Positions 1 through 6,689 of a stretch of DNA of 12,192 bases are shown piece after piece. The DNA comes from CAZCWX01 sp964502465. Lineage in GTDB: Bacteria > Desulfobacterota > Binatia > Bin18. Made by a program: the position numbers and the translations under genes. Each line of letters opens with the position of its first letter. The first letter of the stretch is position 1. Where the stretch lies: assembly GCA_964502465.1 (NCBI GenBank), contig CAZCWX010000555.1:1-12192 (forward strand), given 5' to 3'. A model generated the notes under the pieces. That model did not search any database, was not told the DNA's origin, and saw nothing but the letters and a program-made list of their open reading frames with translations.

Positions 1-174
1 CCCAATGGCAATTTCGTAGGTGCCTGCAGAGGTCTTCCGTAGATGTTTGCTAAACAGCGTGTTGATACGACGGTTCTGAATCCGCTCGTCGTTGGCATAC
101 CACCAACCGTCTTTGCCAAAACTGATCTTGCGGGTTGGGTCGATCGCCCAGAAACCGGCTTTCGGCATAGGCAT
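1..174 (-). CDS. DUF1285-like protein, N-terminal fragment
   Basis: This reading frame of 58 codons is open to the window edge, so only the N-terminus is present. It begins MPMPKAGFWAID and continues with a DGWWYANDERI stretch and an INTLFSKHLRK segment. This pattern (a charged residue, DGxW, a short turn, then an LFS/L-R helix followed by G-x-Y-E-I) recalls the start of the DUF1285 family, whose function is unknown. The assignment is from memory of the family pattern and is moderate at best. The first ATG (172-174) shares bases with the dtd stop codon as TAATG, which suggests translational coupling to dtd; a second in-frame ATG lies at 166-168. No signal peptide or membrane segment is seen in the visible part. 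Confidence 0.5.
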   Translation of the reverse strand, partial: MPMPKAGFWAIDPTRKISFGKDGWWYANDERIQNRRINTLFSKHLRKTSAGTYEIAIG

Positions 175-626
175 TACTCCCTGCGCTGAGGGCTGTCGAC
201 AATCAAGGTCACTGGTCCGTCGTTCACTAAATGCACTGCCATAACCGCTTGAAAACGACCGGTGGCAACCGGAACGTTCTGGCGCTTTAGGTTGTCAATA
301 AAATGTTCGTACAACGGCAGCGCTTGGTCTGCTCCAGCAGCGTCGGTGAACGATGGGCGGCGCCCCTTCCGACACTCACCATAGAGGGTAAATTGCGAGA
401 CCACCAGGATAGCGCCGTTCACCTCCTGTACTGAATAGGCGAACTTTCCTGCCTCATCGGAGAACAGACGTAAACCGGCGATTTTTGTGCCGAGATACTC
501 AGCATCGGCTTGGATATCTGCGGTCGAGATCCCAAGAAGCACGACCAGACCGTGTCCGATCTGACCTGTGCACTCTCCATCCACATGGACACTTGCCTCG
601 CTCACTCGTTGAATGACCGCACGCAT
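174..626 (-). CDS. dtd: D-aminoacyl-tRNA deacylase (DTD)
   Basis: DTD is a cytosolic dimeric enzyme that hydrolyses D-amino acids (and misattached glycine) from tRNA and so protects translation. The 150-residue product starts MRAVIQRVSEASV, the usual family N-terminus, and has the usual family length. Both active-site signatures are visible: SQFTL at residues 77-81 with the conserved T80, and the Gly-cisPro motif in NDGPVT with G137-P138. I chose the ATG at 624-626; the frame continues back to a TTG two codons earlier, but that would add residues the family lacks. Only a weak AAGAA lies upstream. The gene is divergent from lgt and its stop overlaps the ATG of the next minus-strand gene. The call is secure. 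Confidence 0.96.
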   Translation of the reverse strand: MRAVIQRVSEASVHVDGECTGQIGHGLVVLLGISTADIQADAEYLGTKIAGLRLFSDEAGKFAYSVQEVNGAILVVSQFTLYGECRKGRRPSFTDAAGADQALPLYEHFIDNLKRQNVPVATGRFQAVMAVHLVNDGPVTLIVDSPQRRE

Positions 627-730
627 AATCAATCATTCTTCGTATTCGCGTGTTCGATTGTTAGCCTAGCTGTACAGGAGAGACAAGGACACACCTGGTA
701 TCACCAACCGTGCTAGAGTATGATTTTCCC

Positions 731-1531
731 ATGTATCCGGTATTGCTTCATCTTGGACCGATTACGATTTACAGCTACGGCGTCATGATGGCACTCGGCT
801 TCCTTGCCGCAGGTTGGGCATTAGGCAAAGCGTTAGCGCGTCAGGGCAAAGACCCAGGGTTGGCTTCAACGCTTGTGCTGTGGGCTGCGGTTGGCGGGTT
901 GCTCGGTGCGCGATTACTCTTTATCGTCGAACAGTGGCAAACGTTTCTCGCTGATCCTTGGTCGCTGATTTTCACTGGTGCTGGTTTTATCTGGTATGGT
1001 GGACTCATTGGCGGGGTTGCGGCGGTGACCTGGTGCATCAGGCGGTACGGTTTACCATGGTTCGAAGTGATGGATGCCATTGCTCCAGCTATTGCGCTTG
1101 GTCATGGCATAGGCCGTATCGGGTGTCACCTCGCTGGCGATGGGGATTGGGGGCCGCCAACGACGCTGCCGTGGGGTGTGGCCTATACAGAAGCTATTAT
1201 CGGGTGGGATTATCCCCCTGGCGTACGCGTCCACCCGACGGCACTGTACGAAACGGTCGCGTATTTACTGATTTTTGCCATTCTGTGGAGTCGCCGCTCG
1301 GTTCCTCATCAGCCTGGAGCGTTGTTTTGGGGATATTTGCTACTCGCAGCCATCGCTCGTTTTCTCCTTGAATTTGTTCGCGTCAACCCCTCATTTATAT
1401 TAGGACTCTCCATGGCGCAGGTGATCAGTGTGGCGCTTGCTGCAATCGGTGGGGTCATGCTACTCCGTGGGCGAGCACTCCAGGCAGAAACGGTTATCAT
1501 GCCGAGACTGGCGCGCGAGAAAAGACGATGA
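731..1531 (+). CDS. lgt: Phosphatidylglycerol-prolipoprotein diacylglyceryl transferase
   Basis: Lgt is the inner-membrane enzyme that moves diacylglycerol from phosphatidylglycerol to the lipobox cysteine of preprolipoproteins, the first step of lipoprotein maturation. The product is a polytopic membrane protein of 266 residues. Motifs seen, numbered from the ATG at 731, are YSYG near residue 16, WYGGLIGG near 88, the signature GHGIGRIGCHLAGDG with the conserved R129, and HPTALYE at 168-174. The frame is also open from a GTG at 710, which would add seven residues (MLEYDFP). The GTG lies beyond a GGAGAGACAAGGA stretch, and neither start has an ideal ribosome binding site; I prefer the ATG because related proteins begin near MxPVLxxxGP. 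The stop overlaps the next gene as ATGA. Function is certain; the start is not. Confidence 0.94.
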   Translation: MYPVLLHLGPITIYSYGVMMALGFLAAGWALGKALARQGKDPGLASTLVLWAAVGGLLGARLLFIVEQWQTFLADPWSLIFTGAGFIWYGGLIGGVAAVTWCIRRYGLPWFEVMDAIAPAIALGHGIGRIGCHLAGDGDWGPPTTLPWGVAYTEAIIGWDYPPGVRVHPTALYETVAYLLIFAILWSRRSVPHQPGALFWGYLLLAAIARFLLEFVRVNPSFILGLSMAQVISVALAAIGGVMLLRGRALQAETVIMPRLAREKRR

Positions 1532-2133
1532 AAAAGTGGCTCATCTTTTTTGCTCTGGTGATTGGTGTGTTTGGACTATTGCTGACGCGAGCGCCCTCAC
1601 CAACTGGCAGGCCTACCCCGGCAACAGATTTTCTCTTGCCAGATCTCCAAGGCCAGGTTGTGCGTCTGTCCCAACTGAAAGGGAAGGTCGTTTTACTCAA
1701 TATCTGGACGACGTGGTGCCCACCTTGCCGCAAAGAGATGCCAACAATGGAGACGCTCTATCAACGGCTACACAGTCACGACTTCGTCATGTTAGCGGTC
1801 AGCCAGGATGTCGATGGCCAAAAGACCGTTCTCCCCTATTTACGGGAGGGTGGGTTCACTTTCCCGGTGCTTCTTGATGTCCGCGGAGAGGTCGGGAAGA
1901 AGTATGGAGTGACTGGGTACCCTGAAACGTTCATTATTGATCGTCAAGGGAATGTGGTCTACCACCACATCGGTTATAACGACTGGTCTCAGCCAGCAAT
2001 AGAGCACGCCTTACGTCGCTTAATTGACCACGGGGTATGGGACATAGGAAAGGATGGGGGAAAGCCCGGCGAACGAACTCCCCTTACACTGACCACGTCT
2101 CAGCAGGGAAACCCTACCAACCAACTGGATTAG
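1528..2133 (+). CDS. Membrane-anchored TlpA/ResA-family thioredoxin
   Basis: This is a 201-residue thiol-disulfide oxidoreductase of the AhpC/TSA-Redoxin (TlpA/ResA/DsbE-like) group. Residues 4-20 form an uncleaved anchor or signal segment with no lipobox cysteine, placing the domain outside the inner membrane. The thioredoxin fold then runs from about 33 to 170. The redox motif is WCPPC with C64 and C67, and the cis-proline lies in the VTGYPETF loop (P132). The FLLPDLQGQ start is typical of the family. The last 30 or so residues (from about 172) are polar and look disordered. The partner is not visible; cytochrome c maturation or general periplasmic disulfide reduction are possible. The ATG shares ATGA with the lgt stop, so the two are probably cotranscribed and coupled. 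The stop interlocks with that of the convergent small feo gene. Confidence 0.9.
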   Translation: MKKWLIFFALVIGVFGLLLTRAPSPTGRPTPATDFLLPDLQGQVVRLSQLKGKVVLLNIWTTWCPPCRKEMPTMETLYQRLHSHDFVMLAVSQDVDGQKTVLPYLREGGFTFPVLLDVRGEVGKKYGVTGYPETFIIDRQGNVVYHHIGYNDWSQPAIEHALRRLIDHGVWDIGKDGGKPGERTPLTLTTSQQGNPTNQLD

Positions 2134-2273
2134 ACATAATCGTCCGTGCGGTTGCGATTCTGCGGGCACGAACTACACCCACCTCGCGTCTCACGAGCTG
2201 GCCAGAGTGCACGCCCGACGTATAACGCAGCGGCAGCCACAATGAGCAAAACGAGCCACGTTTGACCGTCCAT
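2130..2273 (-). CDS. FeoB-associated CxxC small membrane protein
   Basis: A 47-residue protein is encoded 49 bases downstream of feoB on the same strand. It has one hydrophobic span (about residues 6-20, WLVLLIVAAAALYVG), then a short basic stretch and a GGCSSCPQN motif with C33 and C36, ending in a polar tail. This layout (single N-terminal helix, then closely spaced cysteines) matches the FeoB-associated Cys-rich membrane protein group found at the end of feo operons, whose role is not settled; an aid to iron handling by FeoB is usually proposed. The start is supported by an AAGGAG ribosome binding site six bases before the ATG, the best in this operon. The TAA overlaps the stop of the convergent thioredoxin gene. 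It is not a winged-helix FeoC. Existence is well supported; function is inferred from place and form. Confidence 0.8.
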   Translation of the reverse strand: MDGQTWLVLLIVAAAALYVGRALWPARETRGGCSSCPQNRNRTDDYV

Positions 2274-2279
2274 CCTGGT

Positions 2280-2285
2280 CTCCTT
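2280..2285 (-). promoter_or_regulatory. Ribosome binding site of the small feo gene
   Basis: On the minus strand this reads AAGGAG, followed by six bases (ACCAGG) and then ATG at 2273. A near-perfect Shine-Dalgarno at correct spacing is the main reason to accept a 47-codon gene as real. Confidence 0.75.
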
Positions 2286-2322
2286 ACTCATGTACAGCGC
2301 GACGGGCTAACTGTCAGCTTTC

Positions 2323-4551
2323 TTATGAGACCCCGGTGAGCCGACTTCCCACTTGATACACGGCGAAAGCCGCCAGGTACGCGAGCCCTGTCATATACGT
2401 AAAAGTGAATGCGGCATAGCCCCAGGAGCCAGTCTCGCGCTTGATGGTGGCGAGGGTTGCACCACACTGACAACACAGCGCAAAGAATACCATGATGGAT
2501 AACGCGACCACGGGCGTGTAGACTGGACGACCATCGGGCCAGCGCTCAGCACGCATGGCCTCTCGTAATTCGACACTGCCTTCGTCCTGACCACTGCCCA
2601 GGTTATAAATCGTACCCAGTGCGGCAATCACGACCTCACGCGCAGGGAAACTCGCCAGTGTGGCTATGCCGATCTTCCAATCCCACCCCAGGGGATGGAC
2701 GACTGGTTCGATGGCCCGTCCAGCCTGCCCGAGAAGACTTGCTCGCAAACGAGATCCAGCTTCTTCGCTGTCAAGCCGTTCCTGCTCGTCGGCTGAGGCG
2801 ACCGCTCGCCGAGCGCGAAACTCTTCAGTGATGTGTGCTGGATTGGGGTAATAAGAAAGCGCCCAGATTAACACGGTCGTGGCAAGAATGATGGTCCCGG
2901 CTCGCCTGATAAACGCCCAACTACGATCATACATACGGAACAGCACAACCCGCCACGCGGGGACTTTGAACGGTGGTAATTCGAGGAGGAACGGAACCGG
3001 CTCACCCCGGAAAACGGTGCGTTTGAGGGCCAGTGCAACGAGCGGGGCGACGAGCAAACCAAGCAGGTACATGAGAAACAACGTCAATCCTTGTATTCCT
3101 ACGATGCCCCACACCGTTTGGGCTGGAATAAATGCAGAAATAAGCAGCACATAGACAGGCAACCGTGCACTACAACTCATTAATGGCGCAATGAGAATCG
3201 TCGTAATGCGGTCGCGGGGATTTTCAATCGTCCGGGTAGACATGATGCCGGGCACTGCACAAGCGAAAGAGGACAGGAGGGGAATAAAGCTGCGGCCAGA
3301 CAAGCCGAAGCTGGCCATCACACGGTCCATCAAAAATGCGGCTCGTGCCATATAGCCGGAATCTTCTAAAATGGCGATCAGGCCAAACAGTACAGCGATT
3401 TGTGGGACAAAAACAACGACAGCGCCGACCCCACCGATGAGGCCATCTACGATGAGGCTCCGCAATGGACCGCCGGGCAGCGCATGTGCCACGTTCGTGC
3501 CGAGCGTGTGAAAGAGCGCATCGATCGCATCCATCACTGGTACAGCCCAAGAAAATATCGCTTGAAAAGTGATCGCCATCGTGCCGAGGAAAAGAAGCAT
3601 ACCCCACAGCTTATGGGTGACAATGTTGTCGATCCGATCGCTCCAGGTTTGTGTGTATGTGAGGGGCTGGCGAACGGTGTGCGCAACGATCTCAGTGATC
3701 CAGTGATAGCGACTATCGACCTCTATTTGTTGGGCAGACACTCCGGCTGCAGCGAGACGGACGCGTGCAGCCCTGGCTTGAGTCGCAGGAGTCTCTCCGA
3801 GTTCTGTAGTCAACTCGGTTTCGATTGATCCACCAGCATCGATAATGAGCCGTTCCACCAGAAAGCGCGGGAGTGGCCGGTGGCCATTCGCTTGCGAGAG
3901 TGACTGAGCCAGAGTATCAACCTCGCGGGTCAAGATCTCAGGGAAAGCAACCTGCCGTGTTGGTATTGCCGCAAGGTGCACAGCGCGCGCGAGGGCCTGC
4001 TTGAGGGCAGTGATGCCAACTCGCCGGTTCGCCTGCACCGGTACCACTGGTACCCTCAGACATTTTTCTAACTCTGGGATATCGAGGGCGATCCCTTGCT
4101 TACGGGCAAGGTCGGTCATGGTCAGGGCGATGACGACAGGTCGCCCGACTTCTATCACCTGGGTAAAGAGATAGAGATTGCGGTCGAGGTTCGTCGCATC
4201 GAGCACGCAGAGCACTATATCCGGCGCGCTTCCTCCTTGGTTGCGTCCCAAGAGGACCTTGACTGCAACCATTTCGTCTGGTGCACGCGGAGATAAGGAA
4301 TAGGTTCCCGGGAGATCGACTGCGAGGAATCGCGTACTGTCAACCGTAAACTCCCCAAGCGCACTTTCGACTGTGACCCCTGGATAGTTGCCCGTATGCT
4401 GGGTCAGGCCGGTCAGAGCGTTGAAAAGGGTGGTTTTCCCGGTATTAGGATTCCCCACTACTGCGACGACATAGCGGCGATTTTCAGTAAGCGAGGGGAG
4501 AGAAGAAGAATGGGTAAAGGAAGACTGTCCAGCTGGGGCTCTCGCAGTCAT
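2323..4551 (-). CDS. feoB: Ferrous iron transport protein B
   Basis: FeoB is the inner-membrane Fe2+ importer with a cytosolic N-terminal G domain. The product has 742 residues. After an extra polar N-terminus of about 26 residues, the G domain shows G1 GNPNTGKTT (33-41), switch I GNYPGVTVE with T60, G3 DLPG (79-82), G4 TMTD (144-147) and a G5-like PVQANRRVG (171-179). G4 has Thr where FeoB usually has Asn. A helical linker follows, then two Gate-type membrane halves with hallmark stretches such as GYMARAAFLMDR, SFACAVPGIMSTRTI, PLMSCSARLPVY, FPAREVV and CCQCGATLATIKRETG. The start ATG lies 18 bases after the feoA stop, with AAGAAGGGG upstream as a ribosome binding site. The gene is cotranscribed with feoA and probably the small CxxC gene, under the Fur-type promoter upstream of feoA. 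The call is secure. Confidence 0.97.
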   Translation of the reverse strand: MTARAPAGQSSFTHSSSLPSLTENRRYVVAVVGNPNTGKTTLFNALTGLTQHTGNYPGVTVESALGEFTVDSTRFLAVDLPGTYSLSPRAPDEMVAVKVLLGRNQGGSAPDIVLCVLDATNLDRNLYLFTQVIEVGRPVVIALTMTDLARKQGIALDIPELEKCLRVPVVPVQANRRVGITALKQALARAVHLAAIPTRQVAFPEILTREVDTLAQSLSQANGHRPLPRFLVERLIIDAGGSIETELTTELGETPATQARAARVRLAAAGVSAQQIEVDSRYHWITEIVAHTVRQPLTYTQTWSDRIDNIVTHKLWGMLLFLGTMAITFQAIFSWAVPVMDAIDALFHTLGTNVAHALPGGPLRSLIVDGLIGGVGAVVVFVPQIAVLFGLIAILEDSGYMARAAFLMDRVMASFGLSGRSFIPLLSSFACAVPGIMSTRTIENPRDRITTILIAPLMSCSARLPVYVLLISAFIPAQTVWGIVGIQGLTLFLMYLLGLLVAPLVALALKRTVFRGEPVPFLLELPPFKVPAWRVVLFRMYDRSWAFIRRAGTIILATTVLIWALSYYPNPAHITEEFRARRAVASADEQERLDSEEAGSRLRASLLGQAGRAIEPVVHPLGWDWKIGIATLASFPAREVVIAALGTIYNLGSGQDEGSVELREAMRAERWPDGRPVYTPVVALSIMVFFALCCQCGATLATIKRETGSWGYAAFTFTYMTGLAYLAAFAVYQVGSRLTGVS

Positions 4552-4569
4552 GGGAATCGGTGCCCCTTC

Positions 4570-4806
4570 TTATGTCGGACTGAGAATAATGCGCCGCGCT
4601 TCATTGCGGCGTAGAGCAATGTTGAAACCGCGTATGCGAATTTGCAGCGGATCACCGAGCGGAGCGAGCCGGACCATACGGACCATTTGTCCCGGAGTAA
4701 AACCTATTTCGGACAGACGTTGAGAAAGGGTATCTCCTCCACTGACCGAATGAATACAGCCTTCTTCGTTCGGCCTCAAATCAGCAAGAGTATAAGTGGC
4801 GGGCAT
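4570..4806 (-). CDS. feoA: Ferrous iron transport protein A
   Basis: FeoA is a small cytosolic SH3-like protein needed for FeoB-driven Fe2+ uptake, probably by contacting FeoB. The 78-residue product starts MPATYTLADLRPNEEG and carries the family pattern: TLADLRP at the start, LSQRLSEIGFTPGQMV in the middle (the RLxxxGFxPG motif), then LGDPLQIRIRGFNIALRRNEARRI. Length is normal. The ATG at 4804-4806 is preferred over the upstream TTG at 4812 because the latter lies within the expected transcription start. No Shine-Dalgarno precedes the ATG, and the promoter -10 box ends only six bases before it, so the message is probably leaderless. It is the first gene of the feoA-feoB-small gene operon. 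Confidence 0.94.
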   Translation of the reverse strand: MPATYTLADLRPNEEGCIHSVSGGDTLSQRLSEIGFTPGQMVRMVRLAPLGDPLQIRIRGFNIALRRNEARRIILSPT

Positions 4807-4812
4807 GCGCAA

Positions 4813-4841
4813 ATGATAATGATTTTCAATTTCATTGTCAA
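4813..4841 (-). promoter_or_regulatory. Sigma70-type promoter of the feo operon
   Basis: On the minus strand a perfect -35 hexamer TTGACA (4836-4841) is followed by a 17-base spacer and a -10 hexamer TATCAT (4813-4818), five of six matching TATAAT. Six bases (TTGCGC) then separate the -10 from the feoA ATG, so transcription should begin at or next to the start codon. This is the strongest promoter-like sequence I found in the window, and both palindromes described next overlap it. Confidence 0.75.
4814..4828. promoter_or_regulatory. Fur box in the feo promoter
   Basis: TGATAATGATTTTCA matches the 7-1-7 Fur consensus TGATAATnATTATCA at 13 of 14 arm positions. In the 19-base form, GATAATGATTTTCAATTTC (4815-4833) matches GATAATGATAATCATTATC at 15 of 19 positions. 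It covers the -10 hexamer and the start of the spacer, the classical place for iron-dependent repression. Fe2+-Fur binding here would block RNA polymerase when iron is plentiful. The regulator gene itself is not in the window. Confidence 0.8.
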
Positions 4842-4845
4842 TGAA
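4831..4845. promoter_or_regulatory. Perfect 7-1-7 palindrome over the feo -35 box
   Basis: TTCATTGTCAATGAA is a perfect inverted repeat with 7-base arms around a central T (4838). It contains the whole -35 hexamer. The centre lies 17 bases from the centre of the Fur box. The 7-1-7 form is that of Fur-family operators, but the arms differ from the Fur consensus, so the binder is unknown: a second, weaker Fur site, another Fur-family member, or an unrelated dimeric regulator. Confidence 0.45.
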
Positions 4846-5093
4846 TCAAGTTGCCTTTCCCCAGTCAGAACAAAATGAGAAGCTTTTCATGGAACTCTCA
4901 CCGCACGTTTATTTTTTACTGTTATTTTCTTGGGTGCCTGCGGGATAAGGGTCGCAAGTTTCATTGAATGGAGACAAGGGACGTGCTAAGTACATAGAAC
5001 ACGTTTGTATACTAAAACATGGGTCGTAGGATACGTTGGTATCTCCCCCACTAAGCGAGACCTGAAGCAATTGAGTCACAGGGGATAAACATC
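4846..5093. other. Intergenic leader between feoA and the S41 peptidase gene
   Basis: About 250 bases lie between the feo promoter and the start of the peptidase gene. It has AT-rich stretches near 4905-4930, an imperfect palindrome at 4875-4890 (ATGAGAAGCTTTTCAT) and a TATACT at 5008-5013 that could be a -10 box for the plus-strand gene, but no good -35 lies at the right distance. A ribosome binding site, AGGGGA, ends eight bases before the ATG at 5094. I see no open reading frame with coding character and no terminator. Confidence 0.5.
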
Positions 5094-6473
5094 ATGGAAA
5101 GACGGCGGAAGAGAATCCTAGTCGGACTGATCGCTGGCGTTATCGGCATGGGAGTAATTTCCCTAGGGGGCAAGGGACTCAACCGGGTATCCGCTGTAGG
5201 GAATGAATCTGCCTACCAAGGCTTAGAAGCCTTTACCAACGTCCTCGCCATTGTGCAAAAGAATTATGTTGAAGACGTTGAGACACAAAAACTCATGGAG
5301 GGGGCGATCAATGGCATGCTGAACGCCCTCGACCCTCACAGCGCATACCTCACTCCTGATCTGTATCGGGAACTCCAGGTCGATACTGAGGGCAGTTTTG
5401 GCGGGCTGGGGATCGAAATCACCTTACGCGACGGTATTCTTACTGTGGTCTCGCCGATTGAGGATACTCCTGCTTCTCGTGCTGGGCTCAAAGCGGGAGA
5501 CCAGATTATCAAAATCGAGGGCGAATTAACCAAGGATATGAGCCTCGTGGAAGCGGTAAAGAGGATGCGCGGCCCCAAAGGGAGCAAGGTGCAGATTTCA
5601 ATACGGCGCGAAGGGATCTCACGGTTCTTAGAGATGACTCTGACCCGCGAGGTCATTAAGGTCCAGAGCGTCAAATCCCGACTCCTCGAAAAAGGGTATG
5701 GGTACGTTCGCGTTGCCCAATTTCAGGATCGGACCGATATCGATTTGGAAAACGCTCTGCGGCGCCTCACCCAAGAAAATGGCAAGCTTGAAGGGCTGAT
5801 TGTGGATTTACGTAACAATCCTGGGGGATTGCTGAGTCAAGCGGTAAAGGTCAGCGATCTGTTTCTCGACTCTGGTTTGATTGTCTATACCGAAGGACGA
5901 CTCGATAATCAAAAACAGAAATACTTTGCCCACCCAGGGGGATATGCAGATGTTCCTATCGTTGTCCTCGTGAACGGAGGGAGCGCGAGTGCTTCTGAGA
6001 TCGTGGCCGGTGCCCTGCAGGATCACGGGCGCGCGGTGGTCTTAGGAACACAGACATTTGGCAAAGGGTCGGTACAAACCATCCTTCCGCTTGAGAGCGG
6101 AGCTGCCTTACGGTTGACGACGGCAATGTACTACACCCCCAGTGGCCGCTCGATCCAGGTCACCGGTATCGCCCCGGATATCACGTTGGAAAACCTGTCC
6201 CCAGATCAAATTGCCGCACGCGAGCGGCGTGAGATCCGTGAAGGGAATTTACGCCGCCACTTTGAAAACAAGACCCAGGAAACACCTGCAGAAAGCAAAG
6301 AGGGAACTCCGCCAGAAGAGACGAATGGCGAAGGAGACCCGACGAGTCAAGAAGATCAGATAAAGGAAGGTGAACTGGGGAAAGACCCGCAACTCGACCG
6401 GGCTTTGCAACTTCTCAAGTCATGGCGGGTGTTCAAAACGACGGTAGCGGCGGCTGACAGTAACGCGAAGTAG
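5094..6473 (+). CDS. ctpA: S41-family carboxyl-terminal processing peptidase
   Basis: The product is a 459-residue serine protease of the CtpA/CtpB/Prc family, which trims or degrades periplasmic proteins from their C-termini. The N-terminus is strongly basic (MERRRKR), followed by a hydrophobic segment at 8-25, a signal peptide or anchor sending the rest outside the membrane. The N-terminal helical part (about 45-90) includes the conserved LDPHSAYLTP. A PDZ domain covers roughly 95-180. The S41 protease domain shows DLRNNPGG (238-245) and the Ser-Lys dyad, S299 in GGSASASEI and K324 in FGKGSVQ, 25 residues apart as in Prc and CtpB. The last 80 or so residues are acidic and polar, rich in Glu, Lys, Pro and Thr (about 385-435), then a short helix. 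AGGGGA precedes the ATG. It stands alone. Physiological substrate is unknown. Confidence 0.93.
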   Translation: MERRRKRILVGLIAGVIGMGVISLGGKGLNRVSAVGNESAYQGLEAFTNVLAIVQKNYVEDVETQKLMEGAINGMLNALDPHSAYLTPDLYRELQVDTEGSFGGLGIEITLRDGILTVVSPIEDTPASRAGLKAGDQIIKIEGELTKDMSLVEAVKRMRGPKGSKVQISIRREGISRFLEMTLTREVIKVQSVKSRLLEKGYGYVRVAQFQDRTDIDLENALRRLTQENGKLEGLIVDLRNNPGGLLSQAVKVSDLFLDSGLIVYTEGRLDNQKQKYFAHPGGYADVPIVVLVNGGSASASEIVAGALQDHGRAVVLGTQTFGKGSVQTILPLESGAALRLTTAMYYTPSGRSIQVTGIAPDITLENLSPDQIAARERREIREGNLRRHFENKTQETPAESKEGTPPEETNGEGDPTSQEDQIKEGELGKDPQLDRALQLLKSWRVFKTTVAAADSNAK

Positions 6474-6552
6474 CGTCAGGCGTCAGGAGTGAAGAGTGGG
6501 CAGTACCAACAGAAAAGTGAAAACCTACTGACTTAGGACCAGAGACACAATA

Positions 6553-6689
6553 ACTTCCCGATTTCCGAGCGAAGAAGCAAGTGTCATTGCGAGCGGAGCG
6601 AAGCAATCGTTGCGGAATCAGAGATTGCTTCGTCGCCTCCGGCTCCTCGCAATGACAGGGTCCTCCATCTCCTCATGAAGTCGGGAAGT
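6553..6689. repeat. Nested inverted repeat (REP/MITE-like hairpin element)
   Basis: The outer arms are ACTTCCCGATTTC (6553-6565) and GAAGTCGGGAAGT (6677-6689), complementary at 12 of 13 positions. Inside lies a second inverted repeat: the left arm 6583-6608 begins GTCATTGCGAG and ends CGAAGCAATC, and the right arm 6623-6656 is its complement with the same two ends but eight extra bases in the middle; the loop is 14 bases. The inner sequence resembles the GTCATTGCGAG...GAAGCAATC family of dispersed palindromes that I recall from several bacterial phyla. The outer arms suggest either a larger composite element or a hairpin into which the inner one was inserted. No transposase is present. Confidence 0.75.

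Noticed and set aside
633..709. Promoter for dtd in the divergent gap (TTGTCT, 17 bases, TAACAA on the minus strand)
   Set aside because: The -10 matches the consensus at only three of six positions, and nothing else supports it.
510..716. Plus-strand frame opposite dtd reaching toward lgt
   Set aside because: It covers the reverse of the dtd N-terminus and has no coherent composition.
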